64,000 nucleotides of DNA from Enterobacter quasihormaechei (GTDB lineage: Bacteria; Pseudomonadota; Gammaproteobacteria; Enterobacterales; Enterobacteriaceae), in NCBI RefSeq assembly GCF_004331385.1, contig NZ_SJON01000001.1:1-64000 (forward strand), written 5' to 3'. Shown piece by piece: positions 47,250-57,730 of the stretch; position 1 is the first letter of the stretch; each line of letters opens with the position of its first letter. Made by a program: the position numbers and the translations under genes. A model generated the notes under the pieces. That model searched no databases and was not told where the DNA came from. It saw only the letters and a program-made list of their open reading frames with translations.

Positions 47250-48359
47250 TTAGAGATCCGGAGGGTTTCTTCCCTCTTCGATAAAGTCTGCGTCAAGCTC
47301 CTCGGCATTGCCTTCGTGATCGCGCCCGGAGAAAAGGTTCCAGCAGGCGATAAACAGGGCGGCAATCAGCGGCCCAATCACAAAGCCGTTAATCCCGTAC
47401 AGCTCCATACCACCCAGCGTGGTGATCAAAATCAGGTAGTCCGGCATTTTGGTGTCTTTGCCCACCAGCAGCGGACGCAACAGGTTGTCCACCAGCCCGA
47501 CGATAATGACGAAGAAGCCCACAATGAACAGGCCCTGCCACAGCTGGTGGGTGGCGAACAGGAAGATGGCGGCAGGAACCCAGACGATGGCCGACCCGAC
47601 GGCAGGCACCAGAGAGAGGAATGCCATCAGCGCGCCCCACAGTACGCTGCCGTCAATACCCACGATGGCAAAGGCGATACCGCCGAGCGTACCCTGAACC
47701 ACCGCCACGACCGCCGTGCCTTTTACCGTGGCGCGCGACACGCCGACAAACTTAGCGAACAGGTGCTGTTTGGCGAAGTCAGACAGCGGCAGCGAGTCGA
47801 GGATCTGGCGCACCAGATACGGCCCGTCCTTCAGCAGGAAAAACAGCAGATAGAGCATAATGCCGAAGCTAATAGCAAAGCCGAACGTTCCTTTACCAAT
47901 CAGGAACGCGCTGCCCGCCAGATACTGTCCGCCCTGTAACGCGACATCAGAAAGTTTTTTCTGGATCTGCGCGGCGTTGGTGAGGTTGTGATCCGCCAGG
48001 AAGCCGCTGGCCCAGTCCGGCAGGCGGTTGAAGATACCGGCGATCACTTCCGGGAACTGCGTATTGTTCTGTTGCAGCTTGGTGTAAACCATGTTCAGTT
48101 CCACCGCGAGCGATGAAAGGATCACCATCAACGGAATAAACACAATCAGGCAGATAATGCCGAGAGTGAGGAGTGAAGCCAGCCCGTTGCGATCGCCCAG
48201 CGCGGTACGCAGTTTGTTTTTCACCGGGTTGAAAATGATGGTCAGGATCGCGGCCCACAGAATCGCCGAGAAATAGGGAGACAGCACGTCAAAGAAGGCC
48301 CAGGTAACAAGGGCCAGGATAAGAATAAAGAAACCTTTGGTCAGTCCGTTAAAGCGCAT
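47250..48359 (-). CDS. AI-2E family transporter (UPF0118 membrane protein)
   Basis: A 369-residue membrane protein of the AI-2E/PerM family with about eight hydrophobic segments. Typical features are the PYFSAILWAAILTIIFNPVKNKL start, the cytoplasmic/amphipathic middle part (residues 100-190) and the C-terminal DNLLRPLLVG and GLFIGP-like (NGFVIGPLIAALF) motifs. Members have been linked to autoinducer-2 export and, elsewhere, to Na+/H+ antiport; the substrate here is not readable from sequence. It lies between the DGC gene and divergent mmuP. Confidence 0.88.
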   Translation of the reverse strand: MRFNGLTKGFFILILALVTWAFFDVLSPYFSAILWAAILTIIFNPVKNKLRTALGDRNGLASLLTLGIICLIVFIPLMVILSSLAVELNMVYTKLQQNNTQFPEVIAGIFNRLPDWASGFLADHNLTNAAQIQKKLSDVALQGGQYLAGSAFLIGKGTFGFAISFGIMLYLLFFLLKDGPYLVRQILDSLPLSDFAKQHLFAKFVGVSRATVKGTAVVAVVQGTLGGIAFAIVGIDGSVLWGALMAFLSLVPAVGSAIVWVPAAIFLFATHQLWQGLFIVGFFVIIVGLVDNLLRPLLVGKDTKMPDYLILITTLGGMELYGINGFVIGPLIAALFIACWNLFSGRDHEGNAEELDADFIEEGRNPPDL

Positions 48360-48517
48360 AGTAAGTCCTGGTGAAGAAGAAACTGTGTCGACTATAGAAC
48401 TGATTTAGGGATTTACCAATAATTGCGCTGAAGTCGCGGTGGGTGGCTTTTTGTTAACAATCGCGGTATAACACCTCTTCTTTGGATGTTTAGATGTCCA
48501 TACGTTTAGAAGGTAAC

Positions 48518-49918
48518 ATGCAAACACAACAAGAAAACGGGCAGCTTAAGCGCACCATGAAAACCCGCCACCTGATTATGCTCTCGCTGGGTGGCGTTAT
48601 CGGCACAGGGTTATTCTTCAATACCGGATACATCATTTCGACAACCGGCGCGGCGGGCACGCTGCTGGCGTACCTGATCGGTGCGCTGGTGGTCTGGCTG
48701 GTGATGCAGTGTCTGGGCGAACTGTCCGTGGCGATGCCGGAAACCGGTGCATTTCACGTCTATGCCGCCCGCTATCTCGGCCCGGCGACGGGGTATACCG
48801 TGGCGTGGCTCTACTGGCTCACCTGGACGGTGGCGCTGGGATCGAGCTTTACCGCAGCCGGTTTCTGCATGCAGTACTGGTTCCCGCAGGTTCCCGTCTG
48901 GACGTGGTGCGTGGTCTTTTGCGCGGTGATTTTTGGCCTTAACGTGATTTCCACGCGCTTTTTTGCCGAAGGGGAATTCTGGTTCTCGCTGGTGAAAGTC
49001 ATCACTATCGTCGCCTTTATTATTCTCGGTGGCGCGGCCATCTTTGGCTTTATCCCGATGGCGGACGGCTCTGCCGCGCCGGGGCTAAGGAACATTACCG
49101 CCGAAGGCTGGTTCCCGCACGGCGGTCTGCCGATCCTGATGACCATGGTGGCGGTCAACTTTGCCTTCTCCGGGACGGAACTTATCGGCATCGCGGCAGG
49201 GGAGACGGAAAATCCGCACAAGGTCATTCCGGTTGCTATTCGCACCACCATCGCGCGGCTCATCATCTTCTTTATCGGCACCGTGTTTGTGCTGGCGGCG
49301 CTGATCCCCATGCAGCAGGCTGGCGTGGAGAAAAGCCCGTTCGTGCTGGTTTTTGAAAAGGTCGGCATTCCCTATGCGGCCGATATCTTTAACTTCGTGA
49401 TCCTGACGGCGATCCTCTCGGCGGCGAACTCGGGCCTGTACGCCTCTGGCCGTATGCTGTGGTCACTGTCTAACGAGAAAACGCTGCCGCGCTGCTTTGC
49501 CCGCGTCAACAAAAACGGCGTGCCGCTGACGGCGCTCTCCGTGTCCATGCTGGGCGGCGTGCTGGCGCTGTTCTCCAGCGTGGTCGCGCCGGATACGGTG
49601 TTTGTGGCCCTGTCAGCCATTTCCGGTTTTGCGGTGGTGGCGGTGTGGATCAGCATCTGTGCGTCGCACTTCATGTTTCGTCGCCGTCACGTGCAGTCCG
49701 GCCAGCCGCTATCCGCGTTGCAGTATCGCGCGCCATGGTATCCGCTGGTGCCCGTGCTCGGCTTTATTCTTTGCCTGGTCGCCTGCGTTGGTCTGTGGTT
49801 TGACCCCAGCCAGCGTATTGCCCTTTATTGCGGGCTTCCGTTTGTCGCCCTGTGTTATGGTGCGTACTACCTGACCCGAACCCTGACTACGCAGGAGCCT
49901 GAACATGTCGCAGAATAA
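48518..49918 (+). CDS. mmuP: S-methylmethionine permease
   Basis: A 467-residue amino acid-polyamine-organocation permease with 12 hydrophobic segments, nearly identical in pattern to E. coli MmuP, importing plant-derived S-methylmethionine. The N-terminal TM1 motif [13 protein letters not shown] and the [16 protein letters not shown] segment are family hallmarks. The frame opens at 48494, but the ATG at 48518 ([12 protein letters not shown]) after GAAGGTAAC matches the E. coli start. It overlaps mmuM by 14 bp. Confidence 0.95.
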   Translation: MQTQQENGQLKRTMKTRHLIMLSLGGVIGTGLFFNTGYIISTTGAAGTLLAYLIGALVVWLVMQCLGELSVAMPETGAFHVYAARYLGPATGYTVAWLYWLTWTVALGSSFTAAGFCMQYWFPQVPVWTWCVVFCAVIFGLNVISTRFFAEGEFWFSLVKVITIVAFIILGGAAIFGFIPMADGSAAPGLRNITAEGWFPHGGLPILMTMVAVNFAFSGTELIGIAAGETENPHKVIPVAIRTTIARLIIFFIGTVFVLAALIPMQQAGVEKSPFVLVFEKVGIPYAADIFNFVILTAILSAANSGLYASGRMLWSLSNEKTLPRCFARVNKNGVPLTALSVSMLGGVLALFSSVVAPDTVFVALSAISGFAVVAVWISICASHFMFRRRHVQSGQPLSALQYRAPWYPLVPVLGFILCLVACVGLWFDPSQRIALYCGLPFVALCYGAYYLTRTLTTQEPEHVAE

Positions 49919-50837
49919 TCCGCTTACCGCCCTCCTTGAAAAACAGCCGTTTGTGGTGCTGGATGGGGCGATGGCAACGGAGCTGGAAGCGCGCGGTTGT
50001 AACCTTGCCGACAGCCTCTGGTCGGCCAAAGTGCTGATGGAAAACCCTGAACTGATCCGCGATGTGCACCTCGACTACTACCGCGCGGGTGCACAGGTGG
50101 CGATCACCGCCAGCTATCAGGCGACACCCGCAGGCTTTGCCGCTCGCGGGCTGGACGAGGCGCAATCCCGGGCGCTGATCGGCAAAAGCGTAGAGCTGGC
50201 GCGTAAGGCGCGCGAGGCGTATCTGGCGGAGAACCCACAGGCGGGCACGCTGCTGGTGGCGGGTTCCGTGGGGCCGTACGGCGCGTATCTGGCCGATGGT
50301 TCCGAGTATCGCGGCGACTACGTGCGTAGCGCTGAAGAATTTACCGCCTTCCACCGCCCCCGCGTGGAGGCGCTGCTGGATGCGGGCGCGGATCTCCTGG
50401 CCTGTGAAACGCTGCCTTCGTTCCCGGAAATCAGGGCGCTGGCCGCGTTGCTGACGGCGTATCCGCGCGCCCGGGCATGGTTCTCATTTACCCTGCGTGA
50501 CAGCGAGCACCTGAGCGACGGAACGCCGCTGCGGGATGTCGTTTCTGCGCTGGAAAGCTACCCGCAGGTTGTCGCGCTGGGGATAAACTGTATCGCGCTG
50601 GAAAACACCACGGCGGCGCTGACGCATCTGCACAGCCTGACGTCGCTGCCGCTGGTCGTCTATCCGAACTCCGGGGAGCATTACGATGCGGTGAGCAAAA
50701 CGTGGCATCACCATGGTGAAGCCTGCGAAACGCTGGCGGGGTATTTACCGCAGTGGCTGGCGGCGGGCGCGAAATTAATCGGCGGATGCTGCCGGACCAC
50801 GCCGAAAGATATTGCTGCGCTGACGGTTCAGCGCTGA
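49905..50837 (+). CDS. mmuM: Homocysteine S-methyltransferase (S-methylmethionine-dependent)
   Basis: A 310-residue cytosolic zinc enzyme transferring the methyl group of S-methylmethionine to homocysteine, giving two methionines. Zinc ligands are a Cys after LGINCIALE and the Cys pair in GGCCRTTP at the C-terminus; the [11 protein letters not shown] start is the substrate-binding motif. It forms an operon with mmuP (14-bp overlap). In E. coli K-12 the same pair lies in the CP4-6 region behind thrW. Confidence 0.96.
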   Translation: MSQNNPLTALLEKQPFVVLDGAMATELEARGCNLADSLWSAKVLMENPELIRDVHLDYYRAGAQVAITASYQATPAGFAARGLDEAQSRALIGKSVELARKAREAYLAENPQAGTLLVAGSVGPYGAYLADGSEYRGDYVRSAEEFTAFHRPRVEALLDAGADLLACETLPSFPEIRALAALLTAYPRARAWFSFTLRDSEHLSDGTPLRDVVSALESYPQVVALGINCIALENTTAALTHLHSLTSLPLVVYPNSGEHYDAVSKTWHHHGEACETLAGYLPQWLAAGAKLIGGCCRTTPKDIAALTVQR

Positions 50838-50843
50838 GGTCTT

Positions 50844-50921
50844 TCCCGGGTGGCGCTGCGCCTTACCCGGCCTACAAATTGCACGAACCGTAGGCCGGGT
50901 AAGCGCAGCGCCACCCGGCAC
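50844..50921. repeat. BIME: two REP units between mmuM and tauA
   Basis: CCCGGGTGGCGCTGCGCCTTACCCGGCCTAC and GTAGGCCGGGTAAGCGCAGCGCCACCCGGC lie head to head, 13 bp apart, just after mmuM. They likely stabilise or end the mmuPM transcript. Confidence 0.85.
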
Positions 50922-51060
50922 AAACCAACCGCACAAAATTCACTATCCTTTCCCGCTTTTTTTCTAAAAACGAATCGTCATTAGCGATGCTTTTTTATTC
51001 CTTTATCAAAATTCTCTCGCCGGAAATACTGCCCTTATAACAACAAGGGGAGCAGAGAGT

Positions 51061-52023
51061 ATGGCTATTTCATCGCGGATCACGTTACTCGGCGCGCTGG
51101 CGCTGTGGGCATTTCAGGCGCAGGCGGTGGACGTCACCGTGGCGTATCAGACTTCCGCGGAACCGGCGAAAGTCGCGCAGGCGGATAACACCTTCGCCAA
51201 AGAGAGCGGGGCAAAAGTCGACTGGCGCAAGTTCGACAGCGGCGCGGCGATTGTGCGGGCGTTAGCCTCGGGCGACGTGCAGATTGGCAACCTGGGCTCC
51301 AGCCCGCTGGCCGTTGCCGCCAGCCAGCAGGTACCGATTGAAGTCTTCCTGCTGGCGTCGCAGCTCGGAAATTCAGAAGCGCTGGTGGTGAAGAAAACCA
51401 TCACGAAACCCGAAGAGTTGATCGGTAAACGCATCGCGGTGCCGTTTATCTCCACCACGCATTACAGCCTGCTGGCCGCGCTGAAACACTGGGGCATCAA
51501 GCCGGGGCAGGTGCAGATCATTAACCTGCAACCACCGGCGATTATCGCAGCCTGGCAGCGTGGCGACATTGACGGAGCATACGTCTGGGCGCCCGCCGTC
51601 AACGAGCTGGAAAAAGACGGCACCGTGCTGACCGACTCCGAAAAAGTGGGGCAATGGGGTGCGCCAACCCTTGATGTCTGGGTAGTGCGTAAGGACTTTG
51701 CCGAAAAACACCCTGAAGTGGTGAAAGCCTTCGCCAGAAGCGCCATCGACGCCCAGCAGCCGTACATCAATAACCCCGATGAATGGCTGAAACAGCCCGC
51801 CAACCTGGAGAAACTCTCACGACTGAGCGGCGTGCCGGAAGCAGACGTGCCGGGGCTGGTGAAAGGCAACACCTATCTGACGCCGGCTCAGCAGATCCAG
51901 CAGCTGAACGGGCCGGTAAGCAAAGCGATTGTCGACACCGCAACGTTCCTGAAAGAGCAGGGCAAAGTGCCTGCGGTGGCGGCGGATTACAGCCAGTTCG
52001 TGACCGATCGCTTTGTGAAGTAA
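51061..52023 (+). CDS. tauA: Taurine ABC transporter substrate-binding protein
   Basis: A 320-residue periplasmic protein binding taurine and other alkanesulfonates. The signal peptide spans about 1-22 ([11 protein letters not shown]). The NMT1/THI5-like fold is seen in [19 protein letters not shown] and [13 protein letters not shown]. It is the first gene of tauABCD, which is induced by sulfate starvation through Cbl/CysB in E. coli. The 140 bp between the BIME and tauA presumably holds the promoter; no clear Cbl site was identified by eye. Confidence 0.96.
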   Translation: MAISSRITLLGALALWAFQAQAVDVTVAYQTSAEPAKVAQADNTFAKESGAKVDWRKFDSGAAIVRALASGDVQIGNLGSSPLAVAASQQVPIEVFLLASQLGNSEALVVKKTITKPEELIGKRIAVPFISTTHYSLLAALKHWGIKPGQVQIINLQPPAIIAAWQRGDIDGAYVWAPAVNELEKDGTVLTDSEKVGQWGAPTLDVWVVRKDFAEKHPEVVKAFARSAIDAQQPYINNPDEWLKQPANLEKLSRLSGVPEADVPGLVKGNTYLTPAQQIQQLNGPVSKAIVDTATFLKEQGKVPAVAADYSQFVTDRFVK

Positions 52024-52033
52024 GGAGGCAGCG

Positions 52034-52801
52034 ATGCTGAACATTACAAACCTGTCTGCCGATTACGGCGGCAAACCCGCCCTGGAAGAGATCAACCTGA
52101 CGCTGGACAGCGGTGAACTGCTGGTCGTGCTGGGGCCGTCCGGCTGCGGGAAAACCACGCTGCTGAACCTGATCGCCGGGTTTGTACCGTATCAGCACGG
52201 CACGATTCACCTGGAAGGGAAACGGGTCACGGGGCCGGGCGCAGAGCGCGGCGTGGTCTTTCAGAACGAAGGGCTACTGCCGTGGCGAAACGTACAGGAA
52301 AACGTTGCGTTCGGTCTGCAACTGGCTGGCGTGGCGCGTGAACAGCGCCTGAGTACGGCGCGCGACATGTTAAAAAAAGTCAGGCTGGAGGGGGCTGAAA
52401 AACGTTTTATCTGGCAGCTTTCGGGCGGGCAGCGCCAGCGCGTCGGGATCGCCCGTGCGCTGGCGGCCAATCCACAGCTGCTGCTGCTGGACGAACCTTT
52501 CGGGGCGCTTGACGCCTTCACCCGTGAGCAGATGCAAATCCTGCTGCTGCGCCTGTGGCATGAAACCGGCAAGCAGGTGATGTTAATTACCCACGATATC
52601 GAAGAGGCCGTGTTTATGGCGACGGAGCTGGTGCTGCTCTCTCCGGGGCCGGGACGCGTGCTGGAGCGCCTGCCGCTTGAATTTGCCCGACGCTATGTTG
52701 CGGGAGAACCGGTGCGCAGCATCAAATCCGACCCGCTGTTTATCGAAAAACGGGAATACATCCTGAGCCGCGTGTTTGAGCAGCGGGAGGCCTTCTCATG
52801 A
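52034..52801 (+). CDS. tauB: Taurine ABC transporter ATP-binding protein
   Basis: A 255-residue cytoplasmic ATPase. Walker [10 protein letters not shown]-loop FQNEGLLPW, signature LSGGQRQR, Walker [13 protein letters not shown] and switch ITHDIEEA are intact. It starts 10 bp after tauA, with AAGGAGGC upstream, and overlaps tauC by 4 bp. Confidence 0.97.
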   Translation: MLNITNLSADYGGKPALEEINLTLDSGELLVVLGPSGCGKTTLLNLIAGFVPYQHGTIHLEGKRVTGPGAERGVVFQNEGLLPWRNVQENVAFGLQLAGVAREQRLSTARDMLKKVRLEGAEKRFIWQLSGGQRQRVGIARALAANPQLLLLDEPFGALDAFTREQMQILLLRLWHETGKQVMLITHDIEEAVFMATELVLLSPGPGRVLERLPLEFARRYVAGEPVRSIKSDPLFIEKREYILSRVFEQREAFS

Positions 52802-53625
52802 GCATTGTCTTCAGTGAAAAACCGCGGCGGGCGCGCCTCGCCTTACGCTGGCCGTTCTCTCGCCGCATCGCCTTAAGCGTCGGCACGCTGGCGGTGTTGC
52901 TGGCGGTATGGTGGGCGGTTGCCGCTCAGCAGTGGATCAGCCCGCTGTTTCTGCCGCCGCCAGGCCAGGTTCTGGAAAAACTGATGACCATCGCCGGGCC
53001 GCAGGGCTTTATGGATGCCACCCTCTGGCAGCATTTAGGCGCCAGCCTGGCGCGTATTCTGGTGGCGCTGCTGGCGGCGGTGATGATTGGCGTTCCGGTG
53101 GGGATCGCGATGGGGCTGAGCCCGACGGTGCGCGGCATTCTCGATCCGCTGATAGAGCTTTACCGGCCCGTTCCGCCGCTGGCTTATCTGCCCCTGATGG
53201 TGATCTGGTTTGGCATCGGCGAGACGTCAAAGATCTTACTGATCTACCTGGCGATTTTTGCGCCGGTCGCGATGTCGGCCCTGGCTGGCGTAAAAAGTGC
53301 GCAACAGGTACGCATACGCGCGGCGCAGTCGCTCGGTGCCAGCCGCGCGCAGGTGCTGCTGTTCGTCATTTTACCGGGCGCGCTGCCGGAGATATTGACC
53401 GGGCTGCGCATTGGCCTTGGGGTGGGCTGGTCTACGCTGGTGGCGGCAGAGCTGATTGCCGCCACGCGCGGGCTTGGATTTATGGTGCAGTCGGCGGGAG
53501 AGTTCCTGGCGACTGACGTGGTACTGGCAGGGATCGCGGTGATCGCCGCGATCGCCTTTGGATTAGAACTGGGACTGCGCGCGCTACAGCGTCGCCTGAC
53601 GCCCTGGCATGGAGAAATACAATGA
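52798..53625 (+). CDS. tauC: Taurine ABC transporter permease
   Basis: A 275-residue inner-membrane permease with six hydrophobic segments. The EAA-type loop ([27 protein letters not shown]) contacts TauB. It overlaps tauB and tauD by 4 bp each. Confidence 0.96.
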   Translation: MSIVFSEKPRRARLALRWPFSRRIALSVGTLAVLLAVWWAVAAQQWISPLFLPPPGQVLEKLMTIAGPQGFMDATLWQHLGASLARILVALLAAVMIGVPVGIAMGLSPTVRGILDPLIELYRPVPPLAYLPLMVIWFGIGETSKILLIYLAIFAPVAMSALAGVKSAQQVRIRAAQSLGASRAQVLLFVILPGALPEILTGLRIGLGVGWSTLVAAELIAATRGLGFMVQSAGEFLATDVVLAGIAVIAAIAFGLELGLRALQRRLTPWHGEIQ

Positions 53626-54470
53626 GTGAACGTCTGACGATTACCCCGCTGGGGCCGTACATTGGCGCGCAGGTGTCGGGCCTGGACGTAACCCGTCCGC
53701 TGAGCGATAACCAGTTTGAGCAGCTGTATCACGCGGTGCTGCGCCATCAGGTGGTGTTCCTGCGCGATCAGGCCATTACCCCGCAGCAGCAGCGCGCGCT
53801 GGCCCTGCGCTTTGGCGACCTGCATATCCACCCGGTCTACCCCCATGCGGAAGGGGTGGAAGAAATTATCGTGCTGGACACCCATAACGATAATCCGCCC
53901 GATAATGACAACTGGCACACGGACGTTACCTTTATCGACACACCGCCAGCCGGGGCCATTCTGGCAGCAAAATTACTGCCAGAGACCGGCGGCGATACGC
54001 TATGGGCGAGCGGCATTGCGGCGTTTGAGGCGCTCTCCGCGCCGTTCCAGACCCTGCTAAGTGGCCTGCGGGCAGAGCATGATTTTAAAAAATCGTTCCA
54101 GGAGTATAAGTACCGTAAAACGGAAGAGGAACATCAGCGATGGCTGGATGCGGTCGCAAAACACCCGCCGCTGCTGCACCCGGTGGTGCGTACCCATCCG
54201 GTGACCGGCAAGCAGGCGCTGTTTGTGAACGAAGGGTTCACCACGCGCATTGTGGACGTAACGGAAAAAGAGAGCGAGGCGCTGCTCAGCTTCCTGTTTG
54301 CGCATATCACCAAACCGGAGTTTCAGGTGCGCTGGCGCTGGCAGGAGAACGATCTGGCGATCTGGGATAACCGCGTCACGCAGCATTACGCCAATGCGGA
54401 TTACCTGCCGCAGCGAAGGATTATGCAGCGGGCGACGATCCTGGGGGATAAGCCGTTTTACCGTCCATAA
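53622..54470 (+). CDS. tauD: Taurine dioxygenase
   Basis: A 282-residue Fe(II)/2-oxoglutarate-dependent oxygenase that converts taurine to sulfite and aminoacetaldehyde, releasing sulfur for assimilation. The facial triad is visible as His and Asp of WHTDVTF and the distal His of NRVTQHYAN; the 2-oxoglutarate Arg is in the [10 protein letters not shown] segment. Last gene of tauABCD, followed by a REP unit. Confidence 0.97.
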   Translation: MSERLTITPLGPYIGAQVSGLDVTRPLSDNQFEQLYHAVLRHQVVFLRDQAITPQQQRALALRFGDLHIHPVYPHAEGVEEIIVLDTHNDNPPDNDNWHTDVTFIDTPPAGAILAAKLLPETGGDTLWASGIAAFEALSAPFQTLLSGLRAEHDFKKSFQEYKYRKTEEEHQRWLDAVAKHPPLLHPVVRTHPVTGKQALFVNEGFTTRIVDVTEKESEALLSFLFAHITKPEFQVRWRWQENDLAIWDNRVTQHYANADYLPQRRIMQRATILGDKPFYRP

Positions 54471-54491
54471 CCCGTCGTTTCCGCAGTTCAT

Positions 54492-54525
54492 GCAGGCCGG
54501 GTAAGGCGTAGCCGCCACCCGGCAA
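54492..54525. repeat. REP palindrome after tauD
   Basis: GCAGGCCGGGTAAGGCGTAGCCGCCACCCGGCA, a single REP unit in the 59-bp gap between convergent tauD and the acyltransferase gene. Confidence 0.8.
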
Positions 54526-54529
54526 TGGG

Positions 54530-56230
54530 CTACAAATGGGCCTCAATGTACCGCTGATAGCGGTTCGCCTTCAGATAGCACAAATCCACCAGCACCAGCC
54601 CGTCCACGCAGTTATTGAACGCCGGATCGCTGCCGAAATCGATAAACTGCACGCCGCCTGGCTCGCATAGCTCGGAATACTGTTTATAAAGCGGCGGAAT
54701 GCCGCATCCCAGATTGCCAAGCAGGGATTTCAGCTTTGTCAGGTCGTCCACGTAATCCACTCCGCCAAACTGTGCCAGCACGTCCGGAAGTGAGGCCGGG
54801 TAGGGTTGACGCGAGGCGGCTAAGGGATGGCTGGCCGGAAACCAGAGGCGATAAAACGCCACCAGCAGATCCCGTGCGGCAGGCGGTAAGCCGCCGGAGA
54901 TGGACACCGGGCCAAACAGGTAACGGTAGTGTGGATAGCGCGCCAGATAGGCGCCAATGCCTGACCACAGATAGTCCAGACCGCGACGTCCCCAGTAGCG
55001 CGGCTGTATAAAGCTGCGCCCCAGCTCAATGCCGTGTTCCAGTATGTCCTGCATTTTTTCGTCGTAGTGGAACAGGCTGTAGCTGTACAACCCGTCAACG
55101 CCGCGCTTTTCAACCTGCATCGCCGTCGGCATAAAGCGATACGCGCCGACAATTTCCAGATCGTCATCATCCCAGAGGATCAGGTGCAGATAGTCATCAT
55201 CGTAGCTGTCCATATCCCGGCGCTTGCCGCTGCCTTCTTCCACGGCACGAAAGGCAATCTCGCGCAGCCGTCCCAGCTCGCGCAGAAGAGGTGCCTCCTC
55301 CTGCCCGTTGCGCTGCCACAGGTAGATGGTTTTACCATCGCTGGTTTTGCCCAGACACTCGGCCTGCGCCAGTTCGCGCTTCAGCGTGGCCCGATCTTCC
55401 GGGCGGGCAATGGCGCACTGGGTTTTAAAGACGCCAGGCAATCCCTTGCCAAGTCGTATCACGTGCTGACGGCACTGCTCGGCCATTTCACGCGATGAAA
55501 GGGTAGCGCTAAACCTGTCATTCCAGGCAATCTGCTGGCCGATTTTGATCGGCAGCTGGCTGTGACGACGGCGAAACATCTGTTGCATCAGCAGCAGCAT
55601 GGATATCGTGGGCGATATCAGCGTGCTGGCATAAAACAGCAGGCTGTTGTGCGCCTGAATATGTACCGGGAGTAACGGCACCCGCAGTTTGCTGGCCAGC
55701 TTGATAAAGCCCGGATGCCATTTTTTATCGCGGATGCCTTTGCGCGTTGGGCGGGAGACTTCGCCTGCCGGGAAGAAGATCAGCACGCCGGCGTTTTGCA
55801 GGTGCTGCTCCATCTGTATCAGCGAGGCTTTTGCGGTTTTTCCGCCCATGTTATCCACGGGGATAAACAACGAACTGAGGGGCTCAAGGTGGGACAGCAT
55901 CCGGTTGGTGACAACCTTGACGTCGCGGCGTACGCGCGAAACGGCGTACAGCAGCGCCAGCCCATCCAGGGTGCCGGTCGGGTGGTTAGCTATCACAATG
56001 AGTGGGCCGTGTTCGGGGATTTGTTCAAGATCGCGGGCGGAAACGGTGCAGAGAATATCAAGGTGTTCCAGAACCTGCTCCACCATATCCAGCCCTTTCA
56101 GGTGACGGTGGCGGGCGGCAAACTGCTGAAATTCGTCTTCGTGGAGCAGTCTTTTTAACAGACTTTTTTGCCAGGGTGCGGGCCTCGCCTGAGGCCAAAG
56201 GTCATCAAGAACGCTGTCGAGACTAAACAT
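54530..56230 (-). CDS. Two-domain acyltransferase, OlsF-like (ornithine-lipid synthase type)
   Basis: A 566-residue protein. The N-terminal domain (about 60-290) is a PlsC-type lysophospholipid acyltransferase: the catalytic motif is NHPTGTLDG, with His83 and Asp89 in the H-X5-D spacing of the hemolysin-like (COG3176) group rather than the usual H-X4-D, and FFPAGEVSR follows. The C-terminal domain (about 300-560) is a GNAT-like acyltransferase with VGAYRFMPTAMQ and ELGRSFIQPRYWGRRGLDYLW, typical of OlsB-type N-acyltransferases. This fusion order is that of bifunctional OlsF, which makes ornithine lipids. The lipid product is inferred. AGGAGGAGTG precedes the ATG. It has no operon partner and lies between tauD and hemB. 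Confidence 0.78.
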   Translation of the reverse strand: MFSLDSVLDDLWPQARPAPWQKSLLKRLLHEDEFQQFAARHRHLKGLDMVEQVLEHLDILCTVSARDLEQIPEHGPLIVIANHPTGTLDGLALLYAVSRVRRDVKVVTNRMLSHLEPLSSLFIPVDNMGGKTAKASLIQMEQHLQNAGVLIFFPAGEVSRPTRKGIRDKKWHPGFIKLASKLRVPLLPVHIQAHNSLLFYASTLISPTISMLLLMQQMFRRRHSQLPIKIGQQIAWNDRFSATLSSREMAEQCRQHVIRLGKGLPGVFKTQCAIARPEDRATLKRELAQAECLGKTSDGKTIYLWQRNGQEEAPLLRELGRLREIAFRAVEEGSGKRRDMDSYDDDYLHLILWDDDDLEIVGAYRFMPTAMQVEKRGVDGLYSYSLFHYDEKMQDILEHGIELGRSFIQPRYWGRRGLDYLWSGIGAYLARYPHYRYLFGPVSISGGLPPAARDLLVAFYRLWFPASHPLAASRQPYPASLPDVLAQFGGVDYVDDLTKLKSLLGNLGCGIPPLYKQYSELCEPGGVQFIDFGSDPAFNNCVDGLVLVDLCYLKANRYQRYIEAHL

Positions 56231-56303
56231 TGATCACTCCTCCTGCCGTCTTGCCCAGACAGTAGAAGGAGGAGATGTCGGTTGTATTGCAGTTTGGTGA
56301 AGA

Positions 56304-57278
56304 TTAGCGGAGGATTTTTTTCTCGGCCAGATCCAGCGCGAAGTAGCTGAAGATCAGATCCGCGCCCGCGCGCTTGATCGCCCCCAGGCTTTCGAGGATC
56401 ACTTTCTCTTCGTCAATGGCACCCGCCTGCGCGGCGAATTTGATCATCGCGTACTCGCCGCTCACCTGGTAAGCGCCCAGCGGCAGTTCAGTGCGTTCGC
56501 GAATGTCGCGCAGGATATCCAGATACGCGCCGGCCGGTTTCACCATCAGACAGTCTGCGCCCTGAGCCTCATCCAGCAGGGATTCACGAATCGCTTCGCG
56601 GCGGTTCAGCGGGTTCATCTGGTAGGTTTTACGATCGCCCTTCAGCGCCGTGCCCGCCGCTTCACGGAACGGGCCGTAGAACGAAGAAGCGAATTTGGTG
56701 GAGTAGGACATAATGGCGGTGTCGGTAAAGCCTGCCGCATCCAGCGCCTGACGAATAGCCTGAACCTGTCCGTCCATTGCCGCCGACGGCGCAATGAAAT
56801 CCGCACCCGCAGCGGCGGCAACCACCGCCTGCTTGCCGAGGTTCAGCAGGGTCGCATCGTTGTCCACGCCGTGATCGCACAGCACACCGCAGTGGCCATG
56901 AGAGGTGTATTCGCAGAAGCAGGTATCGGACATGACGATCATCTCCGGCACGCTCTCTTTGCAGATACGCGACATGCGGGCCACGAGGCCATCTTCCTTC
57001 CAGGCATCGCTGCCGGTGGCGTCGGTGTGGTGGGAGATACCGAAGGTCATCACCGAGCGGATCCCCGCGTTAGCAATGCGTTCAATCTCGCGGGCCAGAT
57101 GCTTCTCAGGAATGCGCATCACGCCCGGCATCGCGTCGATGGCTTTGTAGTCATCGATCTCTTCTTCAACAAAAATCGGCAACACCAGATCGTTTAAGCT
57201 CAGTGTTGTCTCTTCAAACATGGCGCGCAGTGCGGGTGACTTGCGCAGGCGACGGGGACGTGCAATTAAATCGGTCAT
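56304..57278 (-). CDS. hemB: Delta-aminolevulinic acid dehydratase (porphobilinogen synthase)
   Basis: A 324-residue cytosolic enzyme joining two 5-aminolevulinate molecules into porphobilinogen in heme synthesis. The zinc-binding Cys cluster is in [14 protein letters not shown], the Schiff-base Lys residues are in [14 protein letters not shown] and CLMVKPAG. Position next to tauABCD is conserved with E. coli. Confidence 0.97.
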   Translation of the reverse strand: MTDLIARPRRLRKSPALRAMFEETTLSLNDLVLPIFVEEEIDDYKAIDAMPGVMRIPEKHLAREIERIANAGIRSVMTFGISHHTDATGSDAWKEDGLVARMSRICKESVPEMIVMSDTCFCEYTSHGHCGVLCDHGVDNDATLLNLGKQAVVAAAAGADFIAPSAAMDGQVQAIRQALDAAGFTDTAIMSYSTKFASSFYGPFREAAGTALKGDRKTYQMNPLNRREAIRESLLDEAQGADCLMVKPAGAYLDILRDIRERTELPLGAYQVSGEYAMIKFAAQAGAIDEEKVILESLGAIKRAGADLIFSYFALDLAEKKILR

Positions 57279-57730
57279 GGTATGCCTGATGTTTGTGGAA
57301 CAAAGAGGTATAGTGTACCTGAAAGCGGGAAGCGGTGTTTTACTAAAGTTGTCTTTTAGATTTTCGAAATCGACTAATATTCTTCACATGTATTTTGTCT
57401 ATATTATACGTCTTATTATGGGGTTTAACGTGGTGTGAAATATTGGCGAAGCTTCTATATTAGATGGAGGTTATAACTATTAATGATTTATTGTATTTTA
57501 TTATAGGTATCGAACCGACCGAAGTGGTTTGCAATTAGTTGAATTTATAATATTTATTCATACTGATTGATATTGTGCTGGGTTTTTAAGCTTAGTTGTC
57601 TGGATACGGACTTAATTGAATCATTCATTGAACCTTTTCGAAGTGAAACTGCATAATTCTTTCCGCAATTAAACATTGCCAAATGATTTGATGGACAAAC
57701 TTGCTTACGTCCCTGAGGAGGGATGACCCA
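57279..57730. other. AT-rich intergenic region between hemB and the autotransporter gene
   Basis: About 450 bp of strongly AT-rich sequence between divergent genes. It must hold the hemB promoter near 57290-57330 and the autotransporter promoter; no repeat, RNA or small gene was recognised. High A+T content is what H-NS-silenced surface-protein promoters usually show, but this is inference. Confidence 0.5.

Noticed and set aside
50844..50921. Repeated palindromes considered as a CRISPR array
   Set aside because: The units are REP/BIME elements: two inverted imperfect palindromes without regular spacers, and the same element recurs singly at other gene ends.
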